Notes: generated from the letters alone by a model not told the origin. Positions 1 to 10,400 are shown, counted from the first letter of the stretch. The stretch is 64,000 bases of DNA from Lewinellaceae bacterium (GCA_020636435.1 JACJXX010000002.1:2976001-3040000), one strand, 5' to 3'. Numbers and translations are program-made.

Positions 1-587
1 TCAACGGGCAGTCCGGCCAGGCGTTCTCCTATGTCATCTCCGGCAGCAACGCCAGGAACCTGAACAACGAGACCGGCAGCACCAGCCGCAACCGGAGCCT
101 GGCTTTCGTGCCAGCTTCCGCCGACCAGATCAACCTGGTGGATTATACGCTGAGCAACGGCACCGTTGTCACCGCCGCCCAGCAGTGGGCCAACCTGGAT
201 GCTTTCATCAAGGACGATTCGTACCTCAAGGACAAAAGAGGCGATTATGCGGAGAAAAACGGCGCCCGCGCCCCGTTCACGGGTATCTTCGACTTCGCCA
301 TTCGCCAGGATTTCGGCATCAACGCCGGCGGCAATACGCACAAGCTGCAGCTGTCTCTCGACATCTTCAACTTTGCCAACCTGTTGAATTCCGACTGGGG
401 CGTGATCTACGGCATCCCCGGCGATTTCCAGAACTACGACTGGTACCAGTTTGAAGGGTATGAGGCAGACGGCACGACGCCAAGATTCACTTATCGCGAC
501 AGCGACACCGGCAAGGACGCCTTTGATATCCTCGACCGGTCATCCCGCTGGCGCATGCGCCTCGGCGTTCGGTACATTTTTAACTAA
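1..587 (+). CDS. TonB-dependent outer-membrane receptor, C-terminal part
   Basis: The reading frame is open from the window edge (first full codon at position 3) to a TAA at 585-587, so only the last about 194 residues are present. They alternate hydrophobic and polar residues as outer-membrane beta strands do. The stretch ending in IFDFAIRQDF and the following strand LQLSLDIFNFANLLN resemble the last strands of Oar-like TonB-dependent receptors. The protein ends in RYIFN, with an aromatic residue near the C-terminus as expected for barrel insertion by BamA. The substrate cannot be read from this fragment and the plug domain lies outside the window. A strong hairpin terminator follows. Family assignment is fairly secure; function is unknown. 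Confidence 0.7.
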   Translation, partial: NGQSGQAFSYVISGSNARNLNNETGSTSRNRSLAFVPASADQINLVDYTLSNGTVVTAAQQWANLDAFIKDDSYLKDKRGDYAEKNGARAPFTGIFDFAIRQDFGINAGGNTHKLQLSLDIFNFANLLNSDWGVIYGIPGDFQNYDWYQFEGYEADGTTPRFTYRDSDTGKDAFDILDRSSRWRMRLGVRYIFN

Positions 588-626
588 ATGCCTGATTTCT
601 TCCTTCTGAAGAAGTACCGATAATGA

Positions 627-666
627 AAGAGGCTTGCCGGCAATAGCGGCAAGCCTCTTGTTTTTT
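627..666. terminator. Rho-independent terminator after the receptor gene
   Basis: A perfect 13-bp stem (627-639 with 647-659) closes a 7-base loop and is followed by T6 at 661-666. It lies 40 bases after the receptor stop codon. The next gene converges from the other strand, so the hairpin probably also limits read-through from that side. Confidence 0.9.
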
Positions 667-732
667 CAGGCACTAGGGGCTATGGCGGCCTGACAACCGG
701 CAACAATCAACGTATCTGGAATGGCAGCCGCC

Positions 733-1665
733 TCACTTCTCCGGCAAAAACACCTCCGCCATCATGCAGCGCGCACTGCCTCCGCCGTACTTTTCGATTA
801 CGTCCAGGGGGCTGTGCAGTATTTTAGAATGTTTTTCAATCTGTTGCACCTGCTCCGGCCGCAACGATTGGAAAGCCTGGCCCGACATCGCCAGGTAAGG
901 CGTGCCGTCCTGGCTGCGCACCTGTAGCATATTGCCGGCGAAAGCCATCATCTGCTCCAGGGAGATTTCAATCACTTCTTTGTTGGTGGCGGCAAATTTG
1001 CCCAGCAGCCGGTTCCGTTCTCCTTTGGCCCTTACCGATTCCAGGCAAATCACCACGAAGGTTTCCCCTAGCGCCATCATCACGTTGGTGTGGTAAATCT
1101 CCTGGCTGTTGCCGTCGACGGCGATGAAGGCCAGTTTTTCGTAGCCGAATTTGTCGCAGAAATCATCGAGCAGGTGCTCGCTGGTGCGGGGGCTGAGGCA
1201 GGCGTAGGCAACGCGGTTGGGGCGGTCCAGGATGAGGCTGCCGGTGCCTTCCAGGTACATATCCACTTCTTCGTAGTGTTCGAAGCGGAGGTGATCGCCC
1301 ATCCTGAAGCGGTTCCCGATGGATTCAATAATGTCTTCCCGCCGTTCCAGGCGACGGGTCGGGGCATTCATCGGGTAAGTCACCACCCGGCCGTCCTCGT
1401 GGAAGGTGATCCAGTTATTGGGAAATACCGCATCTGGCTTGGCCGGCGTATCGGTGTCTTCCACCACGATGACATCCACGCCCGCCGAGCGCAGTTTTTC
1501 CACAAAAGCGTCGAACTCCCGGACTGCCCGTTGCTGCACCTCCTTTTGGCTCAGCGAATCATCCTGGGTTTGAAAGGCATTATTTAAGGCAGTTTCCTCG
1601 TTGTACCCGAAATGAGCCGGGCGGACCATGAGGATATGGCTGGTGATTTGTCTGGTAGGTTTCAA
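733..1665 (-). CDS. ctlX: CtlX-like amidinohydrolase (arginine deiminase-related)
   Basis: About 310 residues of the guanidino-group-modifying (amidinotransferase/arginine deiminase) fold. Visible family marks are ILMVRPAHFGYN near the N-terminus, AVFPNNWITFH, a central HTNVMMALG with a histidine, and GGGSARCMMAEVF near the C-terminus with the expected catalytic cysteine. The family hydrolyses citrulline or related ureido/guanidino compounds in the cytoplasm. I place the start at a TTG at 1665. The frame stays open to an ATG at 1728, but those extra 21 residues overlap a promoter-like box and have no counterpart in the usual N-terminus as I recall it. The gene is monocistronic as far as can be seen. 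The exact substrate is uncertain. Confidence 0.75.
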   Translation of the reverse strand: MKPTRQITSHILMVRPAHFGYNEETALNNAFQTQDDSLSQKEVQQRAVREFDAFVEKLRSAGVDVIVVEDTDTPAKPDAVFPNNWITFHEDGRVVTYPMNAPTRRLERREDIIESIGNRFRMGDHLRFEHYEEVDMYLEGTGSLILDRPNRVAYACLSPRTSEHLLDDFCDKFGYEKLAFIAVDGNSQEIYHTNVMMALGETFVVICLESVRAKGERNRLLGKFAATNKEVIEISLEQMMAFAGNMLQVRSQDGTPYLAMSGQAFQSLRPEQVQQIEKHSKILHSPLDVIEKYGGGSARCMMAEVFLPEK

Positions 1666-1685
1666 TTTGGAAAGGTTTGATGAGT

Positions 1686-1693
1686 AAAATATA
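1686..1693 (-). promoter_or_regulatory. Candidate Bacteroidota -7 box for the CtlX gene
   Basis: On the minus strand this reads TATATTTT, one base from the TAnnTTTG consensus. It lies about 20 bases before the proposed TTG start at 1665. No clear -33 TTTG was found, so this is only a candidate. Confidence 0.35.
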
Positions 1694-1820
1694 GTTGCGA
1701 AGGTAAGGTTAACCGGAAGATTTGACAATAGTGCGGTTCCGTTTTCTCAACCGGGCGTTCGTTCCTATATTGTGGATGTTTAATCGAAGACGTCATTTGG
1801 ACATTTAAAAACACCCCACC

Positions 1821-2171
1821 ATGGGCAGGAAGAACAAAAAGAACAGGACGGGAGTGGTCTATTCCACCAACCCGGATTTTGAGTACCGGCATCAGGAAGA
1901 GTCCGAAGCGGAAGAACTGCCGCCCCAGCAACAACGGCTTCGGGTAATGATCGACCGGAAGAAGAGGAAAGGCAAGGAGGTGACTCTGGTCGCCGGCTTT
2001 GTCGGGCCGGAAGACAGCCTCAAAGAACTGGGCAAGTATCTCAAATCCAAATGTGGGGTTGGAGGCTCCGTTAAGGACGGAGAAATCCTCATCCAGGGCA
2101 ACCAGCGGGACCGGGTGGTCGAACTTTTGAAAGAGGAAGGATATTCAAATACGAAGGCTTCCGGAGGATAG
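1821..2171 (+). CDS. SUI1/eIF1-family translation factor (YciH-like)
   Basis: A 116-residue protein. The N-terminal 50 residues are basic and acidic and probably disordered. The C-terminal 65 residues carry the SUI1 fold: VTLVAGF, then LGKYLKSKCGVGGSVKDG, then a final ILIQGNQRDRVVELLKEEGY. Bacterial members (YciH) bind the small ribosomal subunit and are thought to influence start-site selection. The length is normal for the family. It stands alone between the divergent hydrolase gene and the propeller lipoprotein. Its 3' end overlaps the promoter region of the next gene. Confidence 0.88.
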   Translation: MGRKNKKNRTGVVYSTNPDFEYRHQEESEAEELPPQQQRLRVMIDRKKRKGKEVTLVAGFVGPEDSLKELGKYLKSKCGVGGSVKDGEILIQGNQRDRVVELLKEEGYSNTKASGG

Positions 2172-2174
2172 TAT

Positions 2175-2182
2175 TATATTTG
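2175..2182 (+). promoter_or_regulatory. Bacteroidota -7 promoter box for the PD40 lipoprotein
   Basis: TATATTTG matches TAnnTTTG exactly. It lies 20 bases before the ATG at 2202 and just after the preceding stop codon. A -33 TTTG is not obvious. Confidence 0.5.
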
Positions 2183-2201
2183 CACAAAACGACAAAACAG
2201 C

Positions 2202-3311
2202 ATGAGCACCCGTACAATCACATGCCTTTGGCTTGCTGCCCTGTTCGCCGCCTGCCAGCCCTCCGGAGCCGATAAGCAGGCCGGGGAAAAAAGCAATGAA
2301 GAAACTGAGGCTGCTGCCGATACCCTTCGCTATCCGCAGGAAACGCACCTGAAAAATGTTCGCCAACTGACCTTTGGCGGCGATAATGCCGAAGCTTACT
2401 GGAGCTTCAATGGCCAGTATTTGTCCTTCCAGGCCACCAACGAGAGCTGGGGCGCCGAATGCGACCAGATATACTACATGCCGGCCAGCGGTTTTACAGG
2501 GGACAAACCGCCGCTGGTAAGCACCGGCAAGGGAAGGACGACCTGCGCTTACTTTCTGCCGGGAGATGAAGCCATCCTCTACGCTTCCACCCACCTGGCC
2601 AGCGAGGCCTGCCCCGAAGTGCCCCGCTCCGTGCAGGGCAAATACGTTTGGCCCGTCTACGCCGACTTCGACATTTTTGTGGCGGATCTCGACGGCAACG
2701 TCACCAAACAACTTACGGACAGCCCGGGCTATGACGCCGAAGCTACCCTGTCGCCCGACGGCCAAAAAATCGTATTCACTTCCACCCGCTCGGGAGACCT
2801 GGAACTCTGGACGATGGACATTGACGGATCCAACCCCCGGCAGGTGACCAACGAACTGGGCTACGACGGCGGGGCTTTCTTTTCTCCAGACAGCAAAAAA
2901 CTGGTCTTCCGCGCCTCCCGCCCCAAAACCGAGGAGGAGGTGAACCTGTACAAAAGCCTGCTGGCGGAGAATGTGGTACAGCCTACCGATATGGAAGTGT
3001 TCGTCTGTAATGTCGACGGCAGCGAAATGCAACAGGTAACCAACCTGGGCAAAGCCAACTGGGCACCTTACTTTCACCCTTCGGGCGAGCGCATCCTCTT
3101 TGCCTCCAACCACCACACCGGCAGTGGCCGGCAGTTCAACATCTTCTCGGTTAAACTGGACGGCACCGGCCTGCAGCAGATTACCTTTGACGAGACGTTC
3201 GATGCCTTCCCCATGTTTTCTCCGGATGGAAAGAAAATTGCCTTCTCCTCCAACCGCAACAACGGAGGCACCCGCAACACCAATGTCTTTGTGGCCGATT
3301 GGGTAGAATAA
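2202..3311 (+). CDS. PD40/TolB-like beta-propeller lipoprotein
   Basis: A 369-residue protein with a lipoprotein signal ending at Cys18 (LFAAC). After a short acidic linker come repeated PD40 units, each ending in phrases such as LSPDGQKIVFTSTRSGDLELW, FSPDSKKLVFRASRP, and FSPDGKKIAFSSNRN near the C-terminus. These are blades of a TolB-type propeller. There is no TolB N-terminal domain, so it is probably not part of the Tol-Pal system. Such proteins are common in Bacteroidota and may bind cell-wall or protein partners. It is followed 23 bases later by the GH1 gene on the same strand, so the two may be co-transcribed. No enzymatic role can be shown. Confidence 0.75.
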   Translation: MSTRTITCLWLAALFAACQPSGADKQAGEKSNEETEAAADTLRYPQETHLKNVRQLTFGGDNAEAYWSFNGQYLSFQATNESWGAECDQIYYMPASGFTGDKPPLVSTGKGRTTCAYFLPGDEAILYASTHLASEACPEVPRSVQGKYVWPVYADFDIFVADLDGNVTKQLTDSPGYDAEATLSPDGQKIVFTSTRSGDLELWTMDIDGSNPRQVTNELGYDGGAFFSPDSKKLVFRASRPKTEEEVNLYKSLLAENVVQPTDMEVFVCNVDGSEMQQVTNLGKANWAPYFHPSGERILFASNHHTGSGRQFNIFSVKLDGTGLQQITFDETFDAFPMFSPDGKKIAFSSNRNNGGTRNTNVFVADWVE

Positions 3312-3334
3312 CCCGCTCACAACCCAGCAAGCTT

Positions 3335-4513
3335 ATGCGCCTTGAATTTCCGGAAAACTTCTTCTGGGGCACCTCCACCTCCGCGACTCAGGTCGAAACC
3401 GCCTCGGCTCACAACTGGCGCGGCTTTCAGGCACGGGACGGGTACGTGCTGGATCAAACGACCGCCCACGAAAAGCTGAGAGATCTGGATGCGGGTTTCA
3501 TTCTTCAGTTCGGCACGGTGTACCGTTGCGGAGTGGATTGGGCAAGGCTTCAGCCCGAGCCTTATGCTCCTTTTGCGAAAGAAGTAGTGGAGGAATACCA
3601 GCGTTTTTTCGAGTTGCTTAACAAGGGCGGCACCCGCATCCTCTTCGTTATGCATCATTTTACCAATCCGCTTTGGTTTGAAAACAACGGCGGGTGGCTC
3701 AATGAAGACAACATCTCCGCCTTTGTAGACTACGCCCGGCAATGCATCGAGCATTTCGAACCCTACGTTTTCAACTGGAATACCTTCAACGAGCCCAATG
3801 TGTATGCTATGTGCGCCTACCTGCTGGGCGTTTTCCCTCCCCATAAACGCAGCTTTTTCAAGTCCAACCGGGTGTTGCGCTACCTGAAACAAGCCCATGA
3901 CGTGGTGTATGACCTGCTAAAAAACCATTGCCCGGAAAAACCGGTGAGCATTTCACTGAACACCGGCAGTTTTGAAGGCGCTAACTGGCCGGGAAAAATA
4001 CCGGCAAAGATCACAGACTGGTGGTTCATCGACCGGGCGGCGCGGCGCTTCAAAAAAGTGGATTACTGGGGGATCAGCTATTACGCCCACGTGCCCTTCA
4101 ACCCTTTCCCCGTCACAGAGATCGACAAGCCGGGAAAGCTGGATGAAATGGGCATACCCCACGACAAGATGTGGGGATACAAACCGGAAGGCCTGGGTGA
4201 AATCCTCCGCCGTTTCCACAAGCGGTACGGAAAGCCTCTGCTCGTTGCCGAAAGCGGCATTTGCACCGATGACCCCAGGCGCCGCATTCAGGCCATCAAA
4301 GACTACCTGCAAGTGTGCCACCGGGCCATAGAAGACGGCGTCGGCCTGCGGGGGTTCATCCAATGGAGCACCTGGGACAATTTCGAGTGGCACCTGGGGC
4401 CCACCTACCGATTCGGCCTGGTGCGGGTGAATCCCGACACCATGGAACGAGAGATGACGGAGGCGGGGCAGTTTTTTGCGAAAGTGGCCGAGGAGAATGC
4501 AGTTAGTATTTAG
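3335..4513 (+). CDS. Glycoside hydrolase family 1, beta-glycosidase
   Basis: 392 residues from the ATG at 3335; a frame extension to 3299 overlaps the previous gene and is not needed. The GH1 signature starts at once (FPENFFWGTSTSATQVE). The acid/base glutamate is E153 in WNTFNEPNVY and the nucleophile is E306 in LLVAESGICTDD. No signal peptide is present, so the enzyme should be cytoplasmic, cleaving beta-linked di- or oligosaccharides. It is somewhat shorter than the usual 440-480 residues, but both catalytic regions are intact. Sugar specificity (gluco, galacto or fuco) cannot be told. Confidence 0.88.
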   Translation: MRLEFPENFFWGTSTSATQVETASAHNWRGFQARDGYVLDQTTAHEKLRDLDAGFILQFGTVYRCGVDWARLQPEPYAPFAKEVVEEYQRFFELLNKGGTRILFVMHHFTNPLWFENNGGWLNEDNISAFVDYARQCIEHFEPYVFNWNTFNEPNVYAMCAYLLGVFPPHKRSFFKSNRVLRYLKQAHDVVYDLLKNHCPEKPVSISLNTGSFEGANWPGKIPAKITDWWFIDRAARRFKKVDYWGISYYAHVPFNPFPVTEIDKPGKLDEMGIPHDKMWGYKPEGLGEILRRFHKRYGKPLLVAESGICTDDPRRRIQAIKDYLQVCHRAIEDGVGLRGFIQWSTWDNFEWHLGPTYRFGLVRVNPDTMEREMTEAGQFFAKVAEENAVSI

Positions 4514-4530
4514 CGACGCGCGATCAATGA

Positions 4531-5382
4531 TCAACCCTCTCCTACGCTCACCTCCCGTTCCGGGTCGGTGATCCATTCGCTCCAGGAGCCGGGGTACAGT
4601 TTGGCGTCTCCCAACCCGGCGTGTTTGTAGGCCAGGATATTGCGGCAGGCGGAAACGCCGGAGCCGCAGTAAAAAATGGTTTGTTTCGCCTCTGCTTCGC
4701 CCAGAGCTTGCTGAAAATGAGCCTTCAGCGCTTCCTCGCTAAGAAAAAGCCCTTCCGCTCCCAAGGTTTCTGTGTTCGGCAAATTCAGCGCGCCGGGAAT
4801 GTGGCCCGCGACGGGATCGATGGGTTCCACTTCGCCCCGGTAGCGCTCTGCGGCGCGGGAGTCCACCAATTTGAACGCCGGCTCCCGGCGAACCTTTTCT
4901 ACCGTATTTATCCCTACCAGAAATTCCGGTCGGGGATGAGGAATGAATGCCCGGGGCCGGGCAACGGGAATAGCGGTTTCCAGCAGGCGGCCCTCTCCAA
5001 TCCATCTGGGCCAGCCGCCGTCCAGCACGGCGACAGCATCGTGGCCAAGCCAGCGCAGCATCCACCAGAGGCGGGCGGCCACCATGCCTCCGCTGTCGTC
5101 GTAGGCTACAACCTGGGTGCCATTCCCAATGCCCAGCCGCTCGAAGCGCATTGCGGCAACATCGGGATTGGGCAGGGGGTGGCGGCCGGTTTTGCCCGGC
5201 TTAACGGGGCCGGACAGCCCCTCGTCGAGATGAGCATACTGAGCGCCGGGGATGTGCCCGTCGCGGTAGGCGCGGCGCCCGGCTTCGGTGTCCGACAGGT
5301 TGAAACGGCAATCAATAATGGCCCAATCGGGGTTGTCCAGGTTTTGGGCGACATCCTGGGTGGAGATGAGTGTAGTGTACAT
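4531..5382 (-). CDS. sseA: Thiosulfate/3-mercaptopyruvate sulfurtransferase (two rhodanese domains)
   Basis: 283 residues with two rhodanese domains. The inactive N-terminal one holds IIDCRFNL and DGHIPGAQYAHLD; the catalytic one holds KLVDSRAAERYRG and GHIPGALNLP. The active loop is CGSGVSAC with the persulfide cysteine at about C239. A CGSG(V/T)xA loop is more typical of 3-mercaptopyruvate than of thiosulfate sulfurtransferases. The C-terminal YPGSWSEWITDP is a family signature. It acts in the cytoplasm in sulfur transfer and cyanide or cysteine metabolism. It converges with the GH1 gene and is divergent from the next gene. Confidence 0.9.
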   Translation of the reverse strand: MYTTLISTQDVAQNLDNPDWAIIDCRFNLSDTEAGRRAYRDGHIPGAQYAHLDEGLSGPVKPGKTGRHPLPNPDVAAMRFERLGIGNGTQVVAYDDSGGMVAARLWWMLRWLGHDAVAVLDGGWPRWIGEGRLLETAIPVARPRAFIPHPRPEFLVGINTVEKVRREPAFKLVDSRAAERYRGEVEPIDPVAGHIPGALNLPNTETLGAEGLFLSEEALKAHFQQALGEAEAKQTIFYCGSGVSACRNILAYKHAGLGDAKLYPGSWSEWITDPEREVSVGEG

Positions 5383-5526
5383 AGGTCAATTCAACTTATT
5401 TGTTCGAGGGTATTATACCTATTTTCGGCAGCATTCCGTTAACGATCTTTTAATTGCCGTCGGAAATATAATTTCCTTCCGGCAAATTTCGTATTTCCAA
5501 AGCAAGAAAACTCAAAGAGCATTACA

Positions 5527-6147
5527 ATGAAAAGCCAAATCTTATTATGGGGCGCCATGCTTAGCGCAGCCCTCCTTACTGCCCAGGAAAAGGCCCGTTA
5601 CACCGAGGACTTCCAGTTTGCGCGGGGCATCTACACCAGCCTGCAGGATTTCCAATCCAACGATCCGGTCAAGCCCACGGACATCATTACCGACATCGAC
5701 GCCAGCTCTCCCAAATTTTTCCAGTACCTGCTGGCTCAGGAGGATTTCCGGTTTCCCCGAAACAACAAGATCGTTTATAAAAAGCCGAAAGAGATTTTCG
5801 GGTATTCCGACGGGCGGCAGGTATATTACGGCCTGAAATACCGCTTTGAGGTGATCGGAGAGATTTGCCTGCTTAAAGAGGTGGATGTGGTCGACTCCTA
5901 TTCGTCTTTTATCAACCCGGGCGACAAATACGAGGCGGCCCGGGAGCAAGGCTCTGGCAAGCTCTACATTTTGGATTTCGAAACCGGGGATTTTTTCCGT
6001 TGTAAGCCCCAAAAGGTGGAGGCTATCTTAAAAAGGGATGAGGAACTGTATCGGGAATACCAGCAGGCCAGAGGCAAGAAGAAAGACAAGGCGCTGAACT
6101 TCATTAAGGAGTATAATTTCCGGCATCCGGTTTATTTCCCGAAGTGA
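5527..6147 (+). CDS. Unrecognised secreted protein
   Basis: 206 residues that I do not recognise. The N-terminus is a signal peptide (a lysine, then about 12 hydrophobic residues, cleavage near LLTAQ). The mature part starts with YTEDFQFARGIYTSLQDFQ and contains a GYSDGRQVYYGLKYRF segment. The C-terminal 40 residues are rich in lysine and glutamate. Similar wording (a product made of ARGIY, then KPKEIFGYSDG) suggests a small conserved family of Bacteroidota secreted proteins, but no function can be given. The gene is preceded by 144 bases shared with the divergent sulfurtransferase gene and converges on the MFS gene. Confidence 0.6.
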   Translation: MKSQILLWGAMLSAALLTAQEKARYTEDFQFARGIYTSLQDFQSNDPVKPTDIITDIDASSPKFFQYLLAQEDFRFPRNNKIVYKKPKEIFGYSDGRQVYYGLKYRFEVIGEICLLKEVDVVDSYSSFINPGDKYEAAREQGSGKLYILDFETGDFFRCKPQKVEAILKRDEELYREYQQARGKKKDKALNFIKEYNFRHPVYFPK

Positions 6148-6200
6148 GGGCTTTGGAAAAAAGTGAATAGAATGTAAATGTCCAGTCTCAGGCCGGCCGC

Positions 6201-7376
6201 CTATACCCTGCGCACCAGCCTGAGCGCCAACGCCAGGCACAATATCATCAATACGCCGCTGCCAATGTTGGGCAGGCGATATCCGATACCGTAAAGCCAG
6301 CCTCCCAGGAAAGGCCCGATCACCCTGCCCAGAGAGCTAAACGATTGGGCATATCCCAGTACCTTGCCCTGTTCCTGAGGGCCCGCCACCCGGGACAACA
6401 GGGAGGAGATCGTTGGCGTCAGCGCTCCGTTGCCCAGAGAAATGAGCACCAACCCCAGCAATTCCAGGGGGATGAATAGCTCAACCGGCACAAAGGGGAG
6501 AGACACCAGGCCGAAGAACATCAGGATGCAGCCGTATATCAGCAAGCGCTTATCGCCAAAAATGCGGGAGGCCCAACCTACCAGCCCCCCTTGCACGATG
6601 GCAGCCACCAGGCCCAGAAAGGCAAAAGTATAGCCCACCTGTGCTTCGTTCAGCCCGTAGTGTTCTTCCCAAAGCAAGGTTACCGACACCGTCATCAGAG
6701 AAAAGGCGGTAATGAAGATCAGGTTGATGATCAGCAAGCTGGTGATGGTTCCCCGGTTCAGCGCTTCCCTGAAACCGGATACCGGATTGTCGAACAGCGG
6801 CCCACTGGTTTTTTTCTCTTTCAGGCTTTCTTCCAGTATCCACCAGGCGAGGATGAGGTTAATCGCCGACAAAGCGGCAGCCGTAAACCCGACCGAACCG
6901 ATCCCGTAGTGGGTTTTCAGGTATCCGCCCACCGGCGGGCCGAAAATAAAGCCGAGCCCGAAAGCCGCGCCAATAATACCGAAAGATTTAGCCCGCCGGT
7001 CCGGTGGCGTAATATCGCTGATATAAGCCTGAGCAGTGGAAATATTCGCCGAGCCGGCCCCGGCGATGAGGCGGGCGGCAAAAAGCATAACCAGGGAGTG
7101 AGCCTGAGAAAATACCACATACCCCAACCCGGTAATGGCAATGCTGGCCAGCAGGATCGGCTTGCGGCCGAACCGGTCGCTTAAGTTGCCCCAAAGGGGC
7201 GCGATGATGAACTGCATCAACGAAAAGCTGGCGGCAACCAGGCCGATAACCGTTCCCGAAGCCCCCAGCTCATTGGCATAAATAGGCAAGATGGGTATGA
7301 TCAGGCCAAAGCCTAACAGGTCGATAAATATCGTGACGAACAATACCAGGAGAGGAGATCGCTTCATTACAGGCAT
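6201..7376 (-). CDS. MFS transporter, DHA1/TetA-like
   Basis: About 391 residues with 12 predicted membrane helices. The motif A loop LWGNLSDRFGRKPILL follows helix 2, and helix 1 carries IDLLGFGLIIPILPIY, typical of TetA-like drug:proton antiporters of the DHA1 group. I choose the ATG at 7376 (MPVMKRSPLL); 7367 is also possible, and the frame stays open to 7397. The gene starts 29 bases after the HTCS stop codon on the same strand, so they may be co-transcribed. The substrate is unknown. It could be an exporter of drugs or of sugar products rather than a pectin importer. Confidence 0.82.
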   Translation of the reverse strand: MPVMKRSPLLVLFVTIFIDLLGFGLIIPILPIYANELGASGTVIGLVAASFSLMQFIIAPLWGNLSDRFGRKPILLASIAITGLGYVVFSQAHSLVMLFAARLIAGAGSANISTAQAYISDITPPDRRAKSFGIIGAAFGLGFIFGPPVGGYLKTHYGIGSVGFTAAALSAINLILAWWILEESLKEKKTSGPLFDNPVSGFREALNRGTITSLLIINLIFITAFSLMTVSVTLLWEEHYGLNEAQVGYTFAFLGLVAAIVQGGLVGWASRIFGDKRLLIYGCILMFFGLVSLPFVPVELFIPLELLGLVLISLGNGALTPTISSLLSRVAGPQEQGKVLGYAQSFSSLGRVIGPFLGGWLYGIGYRLPNIGSGVLMILCLALALRLVRRV

Positions 7377-7405
7377 TTTAGGGCGGGAAGATAACAAAAT
7401 GCCAC

Positions 7406-10400
7406 TTAGATTTTCAATCCTTCGACGTACTCTGTTGGCGTCATCCCAAATTCCTGGCGGAAAACGCGGCTGAAAGAATTGGGCAGGTCATAGCCTACCT
7501 GATAGGCCACCTCTGAAATGGTTATCTTTTGCTGGGCCAGCAGGTCTTTGGCCCTTTTCATGCGAAAAGATTTCAGGAGTTCGCTGGGGGTTTTCCCGGT
7601 CAGTTGCCTCACTTTCCGGATAAAGTGCATGTGGCTCAAATGAACCATCTCACACATTTTATTGACATTGAAATCGGAGTCGTCAATGTGCTTTTCCATG
7701 AGCTGCACCAGGCCCTGAAGCATTTCCTCATCGGGAGAGGTCAATGTTACCTCTTTAGGGCTCAACATAAAGTCCCGGTTGAATGTCCGGCGGAGCTTCC
7801 GGCGCTGGCCCAGCAGGTTTTTGATGCGCACCTCCAGCAACTCCGGGTTGAACGGCTTGGTGATGTAATCGTCAGCCCCGGTGAGATAACCCGCCATCTT
7901 GTGATCATCCATGGTTTTGGCAGTAAGCAGGACCACCGGTATGTGGCTGGTCTGGAAATCTTTCTTTATCAATTCACAAAATTCCAGGCCGTCCATCTCC
8001 GGCATCATCACGTCGCTCAGGATGAGGTCAAAATTTTCTTTTTGAGCGATTTCCAGGCCCTTTTTTCCATCCATGGCAGTGCGCACCTCATAATTCCTGG
8101 CCAGGATTCCTTCCAGGAAGCTGAGCATGTCCTGATTGTCCTCGACAATGAGAATTGCCGGCCTGGCATCCTTCTCTTTGCCCTTTCCATGGCCATTGGC
8201 CGGCGGCGAAGGAGGCTCCGGACGCCCCCTTCCTTCAGCAATTGCCGCCCGCTCTAAGGAGGAGGCAATTAAATGCTCTGCCTCCAGCCGGGAATCCTTC
8301 AGTTTGGGCCTGCTGAACGGAGCCTGCCCGGCAAAATGGTTAGCTGGCTCCAGCAGAGGAAAGTAGAGGAGGAACAGCGCGCCTTCCCCTTTTTGGCTTT
8401 CTACCCTGACCCTGCCCCGGTGGGCCTCCACCAGGTCTTTGATGTAAGACAAACCGATGCCCGAACTGAATTCTTTGCGATTCAGAGAGCCGGAACTGTA
8501 ATAGGGATCGAAAATGCGCTCCAGGTCTTCCGGAAGGATGCCTTCTCCGGTATCCTGAACCGTTATCCGGAGATAGTGGTCCGGGGCGGCGGGGAGTTGC
8601 GCTTCCGCTGCCGTTACTGTACTCAGGTTTACCGTGATCTGCCCCCCGTCCGGGGTATGCTTGAACGAATTGGACAAAAGGTTTGCCAGGATTTTCTCGA
8701 CCTTGTCGGGGTCCAGGGCTACCGGCCCGCAGTAATCGCCCCGGGTAAAGGAAAGAGCGATAGAGCGTTCCGCCGCCAGGTTTTCAAAAAGTTTCAAGAT
8801 GTTGTCGATAAAATCCGGCAGGTCCAGGGTCTGCAGGTTCAGCTCCAGAGAGCTGTTTTCCATTCGCCGAAGTTCCAGCAACTGGTTGATTAGTTTCAGC
8901 AGGCGGGCGGCGTTGCGCTGGATGATATCGTACAAGCCTCTCCGCTCGGCGGCGGGAATATCATCGGCTTGTTTTTGCAATTGCTCGGCCGGCCCCAGGA
9001 TCAGGGTCAGGGGAGTGCGCAACTCGTGAGAAATATTGGTAAAGAAACCCAGCTTGGCTTTAGAAAGTTCTTCCACCTGTTCGACCATCTCTTCGAGTTT
9101 GTCTCTTTGCTGCCGGATTTTCAGGTTTCGCTCCTCCAGGTTCTTGTTGCTGGCCTCAAGTTCCCCGGCCTGGGTCAAAATCCGCTCCTTCTGAGCCAGT
9201 ATTTCTTCGTTTTGCAACTTAATCTGCTTGCTTTTCCGCTTCAGTTTTTCGTTGGCCTGGCTGAGCGAGGCATTGAGTTTCTCGAGCTTTTTCTTTTTTG
9301 AAATGACACGGTATTCAAAGATGCCCAAAACGGAAAGGAAGGCGAGGATCAACAAGATAAACCAGGGTTGCTTCCACACCGGAGGCAAAACGGTGAAAGA
9401 CACGACGGCAGGCGTGGGGTCGATGTTGAGGTCGAGGTCTCTGGCTCTTACTTCCAGCCGGTGCGGCCCGGTGCTCAGCCCCAGAAAAGTATAATGCTGG
9501 TCGGCCATAAACGGAGACCACTGGCCGCCATCCAGGCGGTAAGAGTAGGTCAGCCGCTGGGAAGCCGACTGGGCGAAGAAGTCCCGGCCTCTCCATTTGA
9601 CAAATGTGTTGCCCTTGGGCGATACCTCTTTTTCAAAAAAATAAATCTCGGTTTCCGGAGGGTCGTCATCGGGCACATAACGGTAAGCCAGGAAGTTGTG
9701 GTAAATGCCGTCCTGGTTCTTGCTGTGGCTGAATGCCCTTCGTTTCCACTTCCGGCTGGAGTGGTTCACCCATATTGATCCCTGCTTGTCATGAAAAATG
9801 GAACCGCCCTCGAAGTCCATGTTCAGCTCAGTTGGGAATATATTGGCCACCCAGCTCTGCCCGTCAAACCGGCAGATGTCGTTTTCCGTAGCCACCAGCA
9901 GGCAACTGTCGGAAACCACATCTATGCTGATGATGGTATTCCCGGGCAAACCTTTGGAGGTGTCATAGTTTTTCCAGTCTTTTCCATCGTAAATGAATAC
10001 GCCATAATAACGGGACCCTACGATGAGCCAGCCGCCGGAGCTGTGCACCACATTGACGAACTGCCTCAAACGTTCATCTTCAGACCGAATCCAGCTCTCC
10101 CCATCGAAATAATAGAGGCTGCCTCCGCCCAACCATATCCTGCCGTCCGGAGATTGTCCGATACCATAGGCGTTGGACTGCATCAGCCCGTTTTCGTGAT
10201 ATACATGGTGAGTCCACTGGAGATGTTCGGCCAATGGGTCCTTCAATTGCAATACGCCCCCCAAATGGCCTTTGTCGGGCTCATTGTCAACGCTGCCTCC
10301 AAACCAGAGGGCACCCTCCCGGGATTCGAACACCGCCCGGTAGTCGATGCCCCAGGAAAGCTTTGGGTGCAGGTGTTTCTCCCACCGCCCGTTTCTCATC

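Noticed and set aside
1666..1728. Longer N-terminus of the CtlX-like protein
   Set aside because: It overlaps a promoter-like box and adds residues absent from the usual family start; the TTG at 1665 fits better.
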